This document shows, piece after piece, positions 1 through 11,325 of a stretch of 64,000 nucleotides of DNA. Numbering within the stretch: the stretch's first letter is position 1; each line of letters opens with the position of its first letter. A model generated the notes under the pieces. The model saw only the letters and a list, made by a program, of their open reading frames with translations, was not told where the DNA came from and searched no databases. The translations under genes and the position numbers were made by a program. The DNA lies in assembly GCA_037013495.1 (NCBI GenBank), contig CM072801.1, positions 84,243,816-84,307,815 of the forward strand. Direction: 5' to 3'. The DNA comes from Hippophae tibetana (taxonomy: Eukaryota; Streptophyta; Magnoliopsida; Rosales; Elaeagnaceae).

Positions 1-760
1 CAAGTTTCATAGGCATTTCAACATCGGGGTCAATCTCATAAACTCTATCTCTTCTCACCCTGGCCCTCTTTTCTTTAAAATTAGTACCCAATATTTCAAA
101 GAGATAATAAGTTTCTAAGACAATCTTTTCCAACATAGCACCACCTGCAATGTTATCAAGGATGAGTTGACATTATTGTGTCAACCCATCCTAAAATAAT
201 TGGTTATACAACTGCAATGGGTAGCTATGGTATGGACACTGAGTGATAATTTTTTTTTACCTAATAGAATCTTTATGGAATGGTTATCCTTCCATTTTAG
301 ATAATGTTACAATTTTGCTTCTCAAATTGGAAGTCATTTGATGGAAGTGAAATTTTCCCATAAATTTATCATACACTCCCTCCCAATTTATTAGGGAAAC
401 TAGTGGAAGAATCATTATACAAGCCTTGGTCCAATCCTTGACTATGTATAAAAAGTACCTTATTTTTAGTTGATCCTCATTAAGTCCATTTGATGGTAAT
501 GTTTAGACAATCGAGTAAAAATCTCTAATGAAAGAAAAAGAATCTTCATTAGGGATTTCATAGAACATGGGAAGCATTTAATAATGAATTTGTTTCAATT
601 CATTATTTCTAGCCTCCTCACCCAACTAATAGAAGCAATAGCAATGCCAATGATTGGCCTTGCATACTTCTTTATTGCAACTTTCACATGTAAATTTTCT
701 CCCATAACTACTGGTTATATAGGGTCAAGTGTTGGCTCTATTGTCAACTCAAGAAAAAGG
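1..760 (-). mobile_element. Athila-like gag remnant (Ty3/gypsy)
   Basis: Minus-strand reading gives scattered pieces of a plant Ty3/gypsy gag. The order of segments matches the better preserved gag at 32860-33912, including a piece resembling the NQFFYDGL stretch common in Athila-type gag. In life gag would form the virus-like particle. The element is broken, with many breaks, and runs off the left edge of the window. It faces away from the plus-strand gypsy that begins near 800, so it is a separate element. Family assignment is by eye from conserved words, not by alignment. Confidence 0.55.
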
Positions 761-799
761 CTCTTGGATTGTAGTATCCAACCTTTTTAAATGCTATTT

Positions 800-1967
800 A
801 GATCTATTTATGTTATCCATGAAAGGAACAAATGGATTCCCAAGGGATCATCTACATTGCATATTGATGACTTGTATAATTTTCCATAATTTATCACTTC
901 TCCACTTTAAATTTTAATCTAATTTATTTAATTTTTATTGATTTTAGACTTCATTATTATTATTTAAATTATATTGTAAATTTAAAGAAAATGAAGATCC
1001 AAAATTTTACAAGCATATTTTCTAATGACTTTTATAATTTAAAAGAAGACTTATTTAAATAAATTTAAATAAGATTATATATATCAAAGGAACATAAGAG
1101 ATGGGGAATGAAACTGAAAGAAAGTGAGCAATGAAAAAAACAAAAAGAGAGGAGAAGGCTGGTGAAGATTGGGGACACGAAAGCATATTCTTTTTGCAAT
1201 TCATTTTCATTTCAATATTTCTCAAAACATTTATGGTGAATTTGTTTATGTTAAATTTAATTTTTAGCATAAACTAATTTTTCTTTATTGTAGGAAAAAG
1301 ATGTAATTTAATTCTAAACTATGCTTAATTTTCTATGTTAATTTGAATTATTACTCTTCATGTTTTTCTAATTTATTCTAAGTTTATTGCTTCTAATTAA
1401 CTATTCATTAATTAGATGATTTTAATCTTGTTATTTACTATCGAAAGAGAGAATTACATGATATGAAATATTTTAGTGTAGGTAAATATAGAGATTGAAA
1501 GACTTGTATGACTCTGTGTAGTATTAAAATCATTGGTATTAATGCTTTCTTGTGTTTATTAAATTGCATACTTTTATGTAAATTGATGAACAATAATGTT
1601 TCCAATTGACTTTCTAAACAGGCTTTCGGATTTTTTTAGAGAGTACTAATAAACAGAGAGAATTAAATTCAATTAGCTAAATGATTAAAGCATGATGAGG
1701 GATTAGGTGAAATCAAATTTCTAGAAGTTTTCTTCCCATTAATTTGATCTTTGAACAATATATTTCTTTTATATTGTGCATTTTCTTTAAATTGATTTTA
1801 TTTTAAATTCCAATTACAACAACCTTAGTGACTTTTCTAGATAAAATTGAAATTAGTATAATTTTGGTATTTATCAAAAGTATGTTACCAATCCCTGAGG
1901 ACAATTTTCTTCTTATCACTTTATTATAAAACTATAATATTGTGCACTTGCATTTTTCCACCGATCA
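800..1967 (+). mobile_element. 5' LTR, W-like, of a plus-strand Ty3/gypsy
   Basis: The right end is set by the junction CCGATCA / AGTTTTTGGCATC at 1967/1968, where an LTR ending in CA meets a primer-binding site. The last 120 bp parallel the matching part of LTR W at 30672-32390 (read on the minus strand). The left border is uncertain and could lie a few hundred bases either way. The LTR is old and diverged. It is followed in the same orientation by a gag fragment (2200-2798) and a pol fragment (3690-5060), so all three probably belong to one element. Confidence 0.5.
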
Positions 1968-1990
1968 AGTTTTTGGCATCATTGTTGAAG
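1968..1990 (+). other. Gypsy primer-binding site
   Basis: AGTTTTTGGCATCATTGTTG resembles the AGTTTTTGGCACCGTTGCCGG motif that follows the 5' LTR in many plant Athila/Tat gypsy elements, where a host tRNA primes reverse transcription. The same motif recurs after LTRs at 9263 (plus), 30671 (minus) and 35530 (minus). This copy is diverged. Its position between an LTR end and a gag start supports the call. Confidence 0.6.
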
Positions 1991-2199
1991 ATTGATTTCT
2001 TCTTATTTTTGCCAATATCGATACAATGTAATGTTGGTTTTAATTTAGAATTATATTTTATTTCATTTATTTATATTTTTAATTTTTCTAGGTGTGTTTT
2101 TGACGTTGGATGCACTATGCTAGAACTTAAAATATTATTCATTTTGATTCGAAGATTGAAAGAACCTTTAGATCACGAAGAACAAAGAAGGTACTAGTC

Positions 2200-2798
2200 A
2201 TGGCTGAAGAAGAACAGAATGTACATCCATGCACCTTGAAGGATCATGAAAGACCAATTGTGAATGATAATTACTCAGGTGTAAGACTCTAGACCATTAT
2301 TTCCAATAATTTTGAGCTCAAACCAGCATGGATTAGCATGGTGCAACAAGCCCAATTTAGCAGATTTCCATTTAATGATCAAAATATTCATTCGGTGATG
2401 TTTTTGGAGATTTGTGACACTATAAAGATGAATAGTGTTACTAAAGACACCATTAGATTGAGATTGTTTCCTTTTTCATTAAGGGACAAGGCAAGAGGTT
2501 GGCTACAATCTCTACAACCGAGAAGAATTACTAGTTGGTAGGACATGGTAGAAACATTTCTTGCTAAATTCTTTGCACCTGTAAAATAGCCTAACTTAGG
2601 AGTGAGATTGGTCAATTTAGACAAAATTATTTTGAGACACTCTATGAAGCATGGGAAAGATATAAAGATATGATTTGGCGTTGTCTTCAACATGGATTTT
2701 CAGATTGGTTACAAGTTTAGATGTTCTATAATGGGTTAATTGGGAAAACTAGAACTATAGTTGATATTACTTCTGGTGAAACTTTGATGTCAAATATA
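2200..2798 (+). mobile_element. Gag fragment, Athila-like Ty3/gypsy
   Basis: Plus-strand sequence from 2200 reads as an Athila-type gag N-terminus (MAEEEQNVHPCTLKDHERP) followed by a Retrotrans_gag core with the words FPFSLRDKARGWLQSLQP. Family knowledge: this part forms the capsid region. The right border is the exact point where CACTA copy C has inserted (2799). The matching pol lies beyond the insertion at 3690-5060. The gene is broken and fossil. Confidence 0.75.
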
Positions 2799-3680
2799 CA
2801 CTACTACAAAAAGGGGTATTTAAGTCAATATGTAAAGTATGTTTTTGGAAAAAATCGACTTATAATGAATTTAAAGTCAGATTGTTGTAGAACCTACGCT
2901 ATCCACGTAGTTCGTAACGTAGGTTGACGTGTCAAATCGACGCTACACATGGATGTAGCATTTATTGATGTGTCGAACCGACATAGGATGTAGCATCGGT
3001 TCTACGTGTGAATGGACACTATCCAAGTGTGTAGCTTCAGTTGACACGTAGAACTGACACTACATCCTATGTGTAGCATCGGTTCGACACGTCAATCGAT
3101 GCTACACACATGGATATTTTCTTTTCTCTTTTTTCTTTACTAGACATAAACTATTCCAAGTGCTGCATAACTCTCAAAAACCTAAAACCTCTTCCACTCT
3201 TTCTTATTTTCTAGCCACCTAAAACCACTAATTCTAGCACCGGTTAGTGGGTTTTCTTCCTTTCTAACTTATCTTTTAGATCCCTTATTTTTTTGAGAAA
3301 AATACTCAAAAATTTTATACCAATTTCTCACTTACAAAACACCATTTTTTCTTCATTTCCTTCATTTTGTCACTTCATTTACTCTTGTAAATATTTCTAT
3401 TAATCCTACACACTTATTATTCATATTTTTTTCTGTTATTATGTATTATTATTTATGTGTATAAATTTTTATATTATATATGTAGGTTTTGTATTATAAC
3501 ATTAGGAAAAGAATATGATGATCTTGAATAATATAGGACAACACTAGGGTAACTTTTCTACTATTAATTAATATTTTATTTTTCAATTATTTGTATTATT
3601 TAAACTATTTGTTAAAAAAAATTTGTTTTTCTCTGCTATACAGGTTTTAATTTGAGTATAATATAAAATGATTAAATAAT
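2799..3680 (+). mobile_element. CACTA (En/Spm) copy C, 5' end fragment
   Basis: The sequence starts with the plant CACTA terminus CACTACTACAAAAAGGGG at 2799, preceded by ATA as the likely 3-bp target copy. It then shows the subterminal hairpin-rich segment (2890-3115) typical of these elements and an AT-rich leader. It shares its first 90 bp with copies A (38383) and B (42814) but differs after that, so it is a different subfamily. No transposase reading frame and no matching 3' terminus (CCCCTTTTTGTAGTAGTG) could be found. The right border, set where gypsy pol resumes, is approximate. The insertion splits an older gypsy element between gag and pol. Confidence 0.75.
2970..3090. repeat. Subterminal inverted repeat of CACTA copy C
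   Basis: The arm at 2970-3009 begins GTGTCGAACCGA and ends GGTTCTACGTGT. The arm at 3044-3090 begins ACACGTAGAACTG and ends CATCGGTTCGACAC, which is its reverse complement apart from a short indel. The loop is 34 bp. In En/Spm, subterminal repeats are binding sites for the TNPA protein. That role here is inferred from position only. Confidence 0.75.
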
Positions 3681-3689
3681 ATAAAGATT

Positions 3690-5060
3690 CATTTAACCTA
3701 ATTTGTCACCTTGGAGAACGTCTATCCTATTTGTCAAAAAGTAGGATGAAAGATTCAAACTATGCATCAATTATCATCAATTGAATATACTTACCATAAA
3801 GAACAAGTATCCATTACCTCTAATCGATGAATTATTTGATCAACTTAGAGGTATAAGTTTCTTCTTAAAAATCAATCTAAGGTCTAGATATCATCAACTA
3901 TGGGATAGAGAGTTGGACATACCCAAAACCACTTTCTGTACGTGGTATAGGAATTTTGAAGTTTTTGTTATGCCATTTAGTTTAACCAATACTCTTGCTA
4001 ATTTTATATACTTAATGAATAGGGTATTTTGACCATAACTTGATCAATTTATTGATGATATATGTATTTATTCAAAAACCAATGAAGTACATGAAGAGCA
4101 CTTTAGGATTTCTTTGCAAACTCTTAGGGAAAATTAATTGTATGCAAAGTTCAAGAAGTGTGATTTGTAGATTACGAAAGTCAAATTCCTTAGAAATTTC
4201 ATATCTGGAAGAGGTATTGTTATGGACTCCTACACAATTGTAGTTGTATTAAGTTCGAAATAACTAAGAAATGTAATCAAAATTTAAAAATTTCTTGTAC
4301 TCATTGAGTGTCACATACTTTTTTTGCAAGACTTTTGAAATATTAGTGCACCTTTGACACAACTTACCCAAAAAAGAATTTAAATTCAAATGGGATGAAG
4401 CTTGAGAGAATGCATTTCAAGGGTTGAAAGTGAAACTAATGAATACACCAATTCTTACTATTCCAAATAGTACAAAACCTTATGCGGTCTTTACTGATGC
4501 TTCCTACAAGGTCTTGGATGGGTTCTAATGCAAAATGATCGAGTAGTAACCTAATGATCAAGACAGCTTAAAATTCATGAGCGAAACTACCCAAAACATG
4601 TCTTAGAGATAGCAGTTATGGTCTTCACTCTAGAGATGTGGAGATGTTACCTATATGGTGGCAAGTTTCAAACCCTTTCAAATCGTAAAAGTCAAATATA
4701 TTTTCACTCAAAAAGATCTCAATTTGAGACAAAGAAGGTGGGTGGAATATCTCAAGATTATGATTTAACTTTGTAATCTTGGAAAAGCTAATATGTAGCA
4801 GATACTTAAGTTACAATACATACTTTGTTACACAAATAATATTGGACACTTGGCAAAGCATTCAATAGTAAAAGGTTACAAGCTTGATTTGTATGATAAA
4901 GGTAGACAAGTATTCTTATACAACCTCATATCTAGTCCAATATTGTTGGGGAAGTCAAAGCTTTCTAATCTAATGATCTTGAAATCTGAAGTATGGTGTA
5001 GAATACCAGAAGGATAGATGGTGGAAGGATGAACTTATAGTGATGGAGCTTTTCATTTTC
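3690..5060 (+). mobile_element. Gypsy pol fragment: reverse transcriptase and RNase H
   Basis: Plus-strand translation around 3780-4030 gives the gypsy reverse transcriptase words [17 protein letters not shown] and FVMPFSLTN. Further right are an RNase H-like segment (4450-4860) and a linker toward integrase. It lies in the same orientation as the gag at 2200-2798 and is separated from it by CACTA copy C, which fits one gypsy split by the insertion. Many breaks; fossil. The right border is where an X-type LTR seems to begin and is uncertain. Confidence 0.75.
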
Positions 5061-6672
5061 ATGGGAAAAGTACATAGGATAATATAATCATGGACTTCTT
5101 ATAAGATTACAAAAACATGTTTTCAAAATCATGGATATATTTAGTTATTTTTAGGTATTTTTGGCTTCAAAGTTGTTCAATAGATAAATACTTGAATAAT
5201 AGAACCTGAAGGCACTCAATTACAACCAAAGAAGAAAGAAGAATGAACATATTTAAATCTTACATATGTTCCAATCAAGCTTGTAACGAGGTAAAAAAAA
5301 AGTTGGAAACATACAATTTAACATATGTCATAATGGTGGAAAATTGTGTGCAATGGAGTGAGTGAATCGGATCAGAAGTTCAACACATATGAAACCAATG
5401 CATGCCATGGTGGTGGAAAAAATACATTTTATGGTACCCGAATATTTCTCAATCACGATCCAATTTATCCTCCTTTTTTTGTGTGCTCCACCCTATATAA
5501 ACTCCTCATCCCCTTCACAAAAGAATGATCCCTTAGCTATCTCTTCTCTCTTTCTCTTACTTTTAGTTTCCTTTGTTTCAAAGTTCTTCTCACAATTTTC
5601 AGAATTGAACAAGTATTGGTTGATGTAGTAGTAATTTTGGATTCAATAAATAGTTTAGGTAGATTTATTTGGAGGTTTTTTAGATACAGAACAGTGCTAA
5701 AATTTCGTACTTTGAAGATGCGATTGAGGTATTAATTTTAATTGTATTCTTTTATTTTCAAATTAAATTTATGTACTATTTTAATGCTATGTTCAATTTA
5801 TTAATCATTTATTAAATTAAGCATGTTTGGCTAAAAATACGTGAGATATTAGTAATGCTATTATGCTTATGAAATATTAAAATAGGTAAATAATTTTATA
5901 AAATGAATTAAGCTTTATTTTTTCATTCAAGATTTATTCAAATTTTGTTACAAAAAAGTATATTGATGAAATAATTTTGGTAACAAACTAAAAATATGAA
6001 AGTTAGATTTAGGTTTTGATTACTTGGATCAAATTTAGAGTCAATACTCTTATATATTAGGTTTGATTATATGGATCCAAGCTATACTTTATTTCAAAGA
6101 TTTTATAAAATTTACTATTTGAAAATATATTGACAACATTATTTTAGTAGATTTTAAAATCTAAAATTTATTTCTCAATACATCAATCTTAAATCCAACA
6201 TAATCATATTTAATTAGAGTTTAAATTAATCAAAAGCATCGATTAAATGTTTTGTTATCAATTATTGATCCCACCCAAAAGACTTTAATGAATATTGATT
6301 ACCAACAAAATTGATCTCCACTAAAAGACGTTTTCATACAAAAAATTGAGAATCAATAATCTAAATTTATATCTTTAATAACCTAGTTAAAATTGAAGAA
6401 GCATAATTAACAAACTAATATATCCCATAAGTTCTCTATTGAATGATTAAATGTTTATCGGGCTGATACTTGTTGAATTAAATTTATCTTTTTTACTTTA
6501 TGTTATGTGTGAAGACATTTCAAAACCAAAACTTTGTGACAATATGTATAGGTTTATTTTTTTTATTTTTAAGAATTTTGTTTAATTATTTAAAAACTAC
6601 TTAGTTCTTCTTTAGACTAACCTTGAAAGTATACTTGTTACTTTTTTACAAAGTGGTTCGTGCTCTTACGAG
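5060..6672 (+). mobile_element. LTR X, diverged copy
   Basis: Read on the plus strand this matches, in order, the reverse complement of LTR X at 18448-20245: the TTTTTAGGTATTTTTGGCTT segment near 5145, a promoter with a TATA box (TATATAAA, 5494-5501), a CT-rich leader, and the downstream segment ending near 6672 with the GTATACTT / TTCGTGCTCTTACGAG words. It is one of the oldest X copies, clearly more diverged than 18448 or 41721. The right border is the start of an LTR Y copy at 6673. The left border is approximate. Confidence 0.6.
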
Positions 6673-7920
6673 TGATCAACATGATGTAATCTGCATGTAT
6701 TCTGGTCGTGCAAGTAATATAATGTATCTAATTATGGATATCAATCCCATAGGGAGTTTTGTAACCTATAATCAAGTACTAGTATAATTATTACAATTAC
6801 TATTTGGGTAATAGAAAATTAAAAAAATTGAAAAATAGATGACAACTAATTTTAAATCACAAGACTCAACAACTACGAAGATATAATGAGAAAATGATGT
6901 AGGAAACTTTAATCCCTCAATTTCCTAACATATGAATCACTAAAATCTTGTCAATATAATCATCAATCAATTATATGATCAATTGAATCTAACCTAGCAT
7001 GCATTCATCTCTCAAGTACACTACACACCATATAGTAATTAACCTAATTACACTCTCATGTCAATTAGATTGCATTCTACTGAATGAGTTCATCAATTAT
7101 AGATCTCTGCCTAAAAACTCTATATATTATTTAATCAAGATAAACAATTAAATAATTCTCTCAAATCGATTTAATTACCTCTATATATCAATTGCTAGCC
7201 AAAAAATTATATTAAATAATATAATTGAATTGTAATAAAAATTGGGGTGAAATATTAGATAGTCATATGTATAAAATTAGGTTCATATGGCCCGTAGATT
7301 AATAAATTAGCTAGACATAATTATGTTCTTAAATTTTAAATATTTCATAAAGAAAGACAATACAATTGATAAAGAAAGGAGAAAAAGAAGAGATACACTC
7401 ACTAATCTTCTATTGAATTATTCACAATGTTATGTCCCCTTTAATTCTCTCTTGAGCTTTTTCTCTTCTTTTATCTTCTTGGCACTTGCTAGAGGTTGTA
7501 ATCTTAATTGTGTGTTGCTTACAACCCCACTATGTTGCTTTAAATAGGGTGAAATTGATCATCAATAGATTAGGATTCATATTACTTTGATCCAACGACT
7601 GAGATTGAAAGTTGGGATTCAAGTTTTTGCTCATCCATTTTAATCCTCGCCGCTCAATTGATCAAGCCTATTCCCAATCAATCAAGTAATGAGTCCTCAA
7701 TTGGTTCACTTCTTTTTTGATTGATCTAGTTCCTAGTTATTCAATCAACCATGTAATTCTATATTTGTCATCATTTTTGCCTATTTTTGATCCGTTTGAT
7801 ATCGTTTCCCATACATTGCCTTATTAAACACAAATTAAGCCTTTTCATGATATTTAAGCACAAACAAAACAAATTAGTTGTTTAAAAGTGTATAATAACT
7901 CTACTTTCATAGAGTCATCA
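6673..7920 (-). mobile_element. LTR Y, minus orientation
   Basis: The right end GAGTCATCA at 7920 is the complement of the Y start TGATGACTC seen at 52945. The left end at 6673 matches the complement of the Y 3' terminus. The body aligns by eye with the Y copies at 10159, 35531 and 52945. To its right lies the 3' internal segment of the same element (7921-8630), so this is a 3' LTR of a minus-strand Y element that landed next to or in an X LTR. Old, broken. Confidence 0.65.
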
Positions 7921-8630
7921 CATCCATAAATGGAATTCTTTGCTTTCTCTCAAGCAAAGCCAAGTCTATCTAGCTAAAACGATATAGGCAGTATATTCAA
8001 AAATATATATCTATTCATACATGCATTTTTAGTAAAAACTATATCCCTCAAAAGTTGTATAGTTTCATAACAAGGATGTCCACATATCCATCAATCAATG
8101 TTCCATTAATGCAAGGATGTGCAAGGTTTTTGACAAATTGATTCATTTATGTGTGTTGCACATTATGTCATCCAAAGCACTCATGAAATCAGATTGTATG
8201 AGCATACTAATCAACTAAGTCTTACAACAAGTTTCATATGTCTATTTTTCACACCCCTCTCTACTAATGTAAATATGCACTTAGCTAAAGATCAATAGAG
8301 CATTAAATTCTTGTAGTATAAGGTTTAGGTGAGGGTAGATATATGGATATATTTAGGCTTTTTCCACACCTTAGCTCTTTTTTTATTCATTATTTAATGT
8401 TTAACTTTAATTGAGCTTCCATTTCATATTTTTTTGCACTTATCTTACCATTATTTTATTCCATGTCTCTTCTTCACTTTCTTTTCTTTCTTTTATTATT
8501 TTTTATTTTTTTAGCCTCTCACCACACCCAAACTTATGTTTAATTTTATTCTTTTTGTTTAGAAGGGTAATTGTGAATTTTTTTCTGGTAGATTTGAAGA
8601 ATCAGGATGCATTACAAACGTGAGAGTTAG
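7921..8630 (-). mobile_element. 3' internal segment of a Y gypsy element
   Basis: Non-coding. On the minus strand it shares words and order with 52279-52944, the segment just before the plus-strand Y LTR (for example AGACTTGGCTTT and AGCAAAGAATT near the LTR). That supports the boundary of the LTR at 7920. A short T-rich stretch at 8380-8520 carries no credible protein. The right border near 8630 is where X-type sequence begins. Confidence 0.5.
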
Positions 8631-8639
8631 ATTTATGAA

Positions 8640-9262
8640 TTAATTATCTTAATCTAATTTAGATTAATACTCTTGGATATTAGTTTTCAAATACTTAAAT
8701 TATTAACCTAACTTTGACGCCTTGATTAAAGGTTAAATTGTCGGTCCAACCAATGGTGAAAAATTAAATGGCTTATTAATTTCTTAGAAAAGGATTATAA
8801 TTTAATTAAAAGTTTAAATTATTTTTTGGACCGAAGTTGGGAAGTTAAAGTTTAATTAATAACTAAAATGATCAGTGCCTTAGGATATTTTCATACATAA
8901 AGGAAGAATTAATATTCTTAATTCACATCTTTAATAACCTAATTCATATGAATAAAATGTAATTAAGTAAAAAATATATCACATAAATTCTTTGCTGAGT
9001 GTAAATGTTTATTTATCAATTGTTTATTGAATCTATCTTTAATTTTTATATCATTAGATTAGTTTTCTCAAACCCAATCAATTCTAATTGTAGGTTCATG
9101 CTTTTAATTTTACTTTTAAGAATTTGTTGAATTATTTATAAACCACACGATTTCTCTTCAAACCAACCTTAGAAATATACTTATCATATTCTATAAGTGA
9201 TTCATGTAGTTGCGAGTAATTTATAAATATTCAAAATATGTACACCAAGTTTTAGCACATCA
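8640..9262 (+). mobile_element. LTR X, partial diverged plus-strand copy
   Basis: The same segments as the 3' part of the plus-oriented X LTR at 5060-6672 appear in order (CATCTTTAATAACCTAATT near 8930, GAAATATACTTATCATATT near 9170). It ends ...GCACATCA at 9262, directly followed by a primer-binding-site motif. It therefore marks the 5' end of a plus-strand gypsy whose leader follows. Old copy. Confidence 0.6.
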
Positions 9263-9285
9263 AGTTTTAGCACCATTATTGAAGA
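9263..9285 (+). other. Gypsy primer-binding site (diverged)
   Basis: AGTTTTAGCACCATTATTG follows directly after the LTR X end at 9262 and matches the PBS motif AGTTTTTGGCACCGTTGCC with a few changes. A shorter near-copy of the motif lies just upstream at 9247. Confidence 0.5.
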
Positions 9286-10158
9286 ACAAGTAATAGCATC
9301 AAAAACTTGTTAAATTTTGTATTATCGAGTTTTTAACCCTTTGTTGGGGAAGTATAGCGATTTTAATTTTTGTTATCAAAATTTTAAAAACTATTAGTGT
9401 TATAAATACTGTGATTTTTGTTTAAAATTTTAAAATATCTAAGTTATCAACTAAGTTTAGATATTTAAAGTTTAAATTTTTCCTTAAAACAATTTGGAGA
9501 TCAATATATATGTATATCTATATTATTATTATAATGATGATAATAATAGTATTTTGAAAATTGAAAACATTTTAAAATTTGAAGATTTTATTGATTCAAA
9601 AAATAATAAATAAATAATTAAATAGAATAGAGTGATTTTAAATTGTAATTTAATTTAATTTTCGTTTAATTTGTGTTTATTAATTTTGTGTACTAAATTA
9701 CTTCTTATATATTTTATTTTCTTTCACTAACATATGTATTATTTGATTATTTATTCTTTTAATTTCTGTGTTTTGAATTTTTTTGTTCACAAAGATGTAA
9801 TGTGTTATATACTTGTATATTTATTTTTCTTTTTATTTATTTTTACTTGATAGGTGATTTTAGTTTATGTTTTAAAATGTTTATGAAAGGTAGGAGGTTC
9901 TTATGGTACCCTTTTTCACACTGTATAAAATTAATATACTATGAATTGAGAAACATTCATTTATTTCATATTACCTTCTTTCAATTGACTGCTTAATGAA
10001 GACCAATTTTCTTTCACTAAGGAATTGTACTTAATAGTCCAAAATTTCCCTCCCAGTGTACTTATCGAGAAACAACTCAGAATGCGATGTTTCTCTTATA
10101 CCCTAAAAGAGTAAACCAAAGCATGGCTAATGTCATTTCACTTAGGTTCTGTAATGGC
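9286..10158 (+). other. AT-rich gypsy leader, no gene
   Basis: Very AT-rich stretch between the primer-binding site and the next LTR. It is placed as the 5' untranslated leader of the plus-strand X element. No frame in it reads as gag with confidence. Low-complexity A/T tracts dominate 9330-9830. Confidence 0.4.
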
Positions 10159-11325
10159 TGATCGAACATGAATTATGTGTAGTGAATACGTAAGTATACT
10201 TATCAAAACAAGTAATATAATGATAAGAAATGATTGTTCCCATAAAAATTATGTTATTAGAATATAATTTTAAAACTAAAAAATAAAAATTATTTTTTTT
10301 TGTATGTTTTAAGAATCAAAATTAAAATAACTAAAAATAAATAGTAGTGATTAATTAACTCAAATGTGCAACTAAGAAGATATATGAAAAAATATATAGG
10401 AATACTTAATCCAAATATTTTTTAAATATGTGAATCACAAAAATCCCCCTTATATAATTACCAATCAATTACATGATCAATTGAATCTAAACTAACATGT
10501 ATTCCTCTTTCAAGTAAACTACACACCATCTAGTTATTAACCTCATCACACTCTCTTGTCAACTAAATTCCATAATGCTCATTAAATTCATCAATTATGG
10601 ATCACATACATAAGGATCATACATCTCTACCTAGCAACTATGCATATTATATAATCAAGAAAAATAATTAAATAACTCTCTCAAATCTATTTAATTGCAT
10701 TGATAGATCAATTGTTGGCCAAATAGTTCATAACATACAAATTAGATTAAATGATATAATTAGATTGAAATCATAATTAGGTAAAATATTATGTCGTCAT
10801 ATGTTGATAATTGGGTCCATAAGATCCCTATATTAATAAATTAGTCGGACATAATTTTGTTCATAAATTTCTTATTTTTCATTATAAAGACAAAAATTGT
10901 AAAATAAAAGAGGAGAAGAACAAATACAATCAATCTCTTGAATTGTAGGACTAATCTTCTCTTGAATCTCCACCAAAATTGTATCTTCTTTTAATTTTTT
11001 TGCATTTTTCTCTCTTCTTGGCTCCAAAAACAAACAAAGAATATGTAATTTTTATCTCATTAGGGTTTTTGGTGAAATTAGGGGGTTAAATTAGGACTAG
11101 GTAGAATTAACAACACTAGCCAATAAGAACGTGACACATGGGATAGGAGATTCACTGGCTGAACCAGCACATGATGCATTGAGGAAAGAATTGGTCGTGG
11201 TCAATTCACGCTAAGTCCATTCCACGTGGTGCTTTGATTTACAAATATAGATTGCATGGTGCTTCGATAGGAAGAATGGATGAACTAGGTGATAATGCAT
11301 GGCATGTTCGTTCACTGTGCGATTT
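10159..11325 (-). mobile_element. LTR Y, partial copy
   Basis: It starts TGATCGAACATGAATTATG at 10159, close to the left end of the Y copy at 35531 (TGATAGAACATG). The two run parallel through the segments CAATCAATTACATGATC, CTAGTTATTAACC and the polymorphic region near 11100-11320. Integrase sequence follows on the same (minus) strand at about 11326, so the copy is partial and the Y LTR may or may not belong to that pol. Confidence 0.6.

Noticed and set aside
5620-5640. TGTAGTAGTA as a possible 3' end of CACTA copy C
   Set aside because: It lacks the preceding CCCCTTTT and the 3-bp target copy, and lies in the leader of an X-type LTR.
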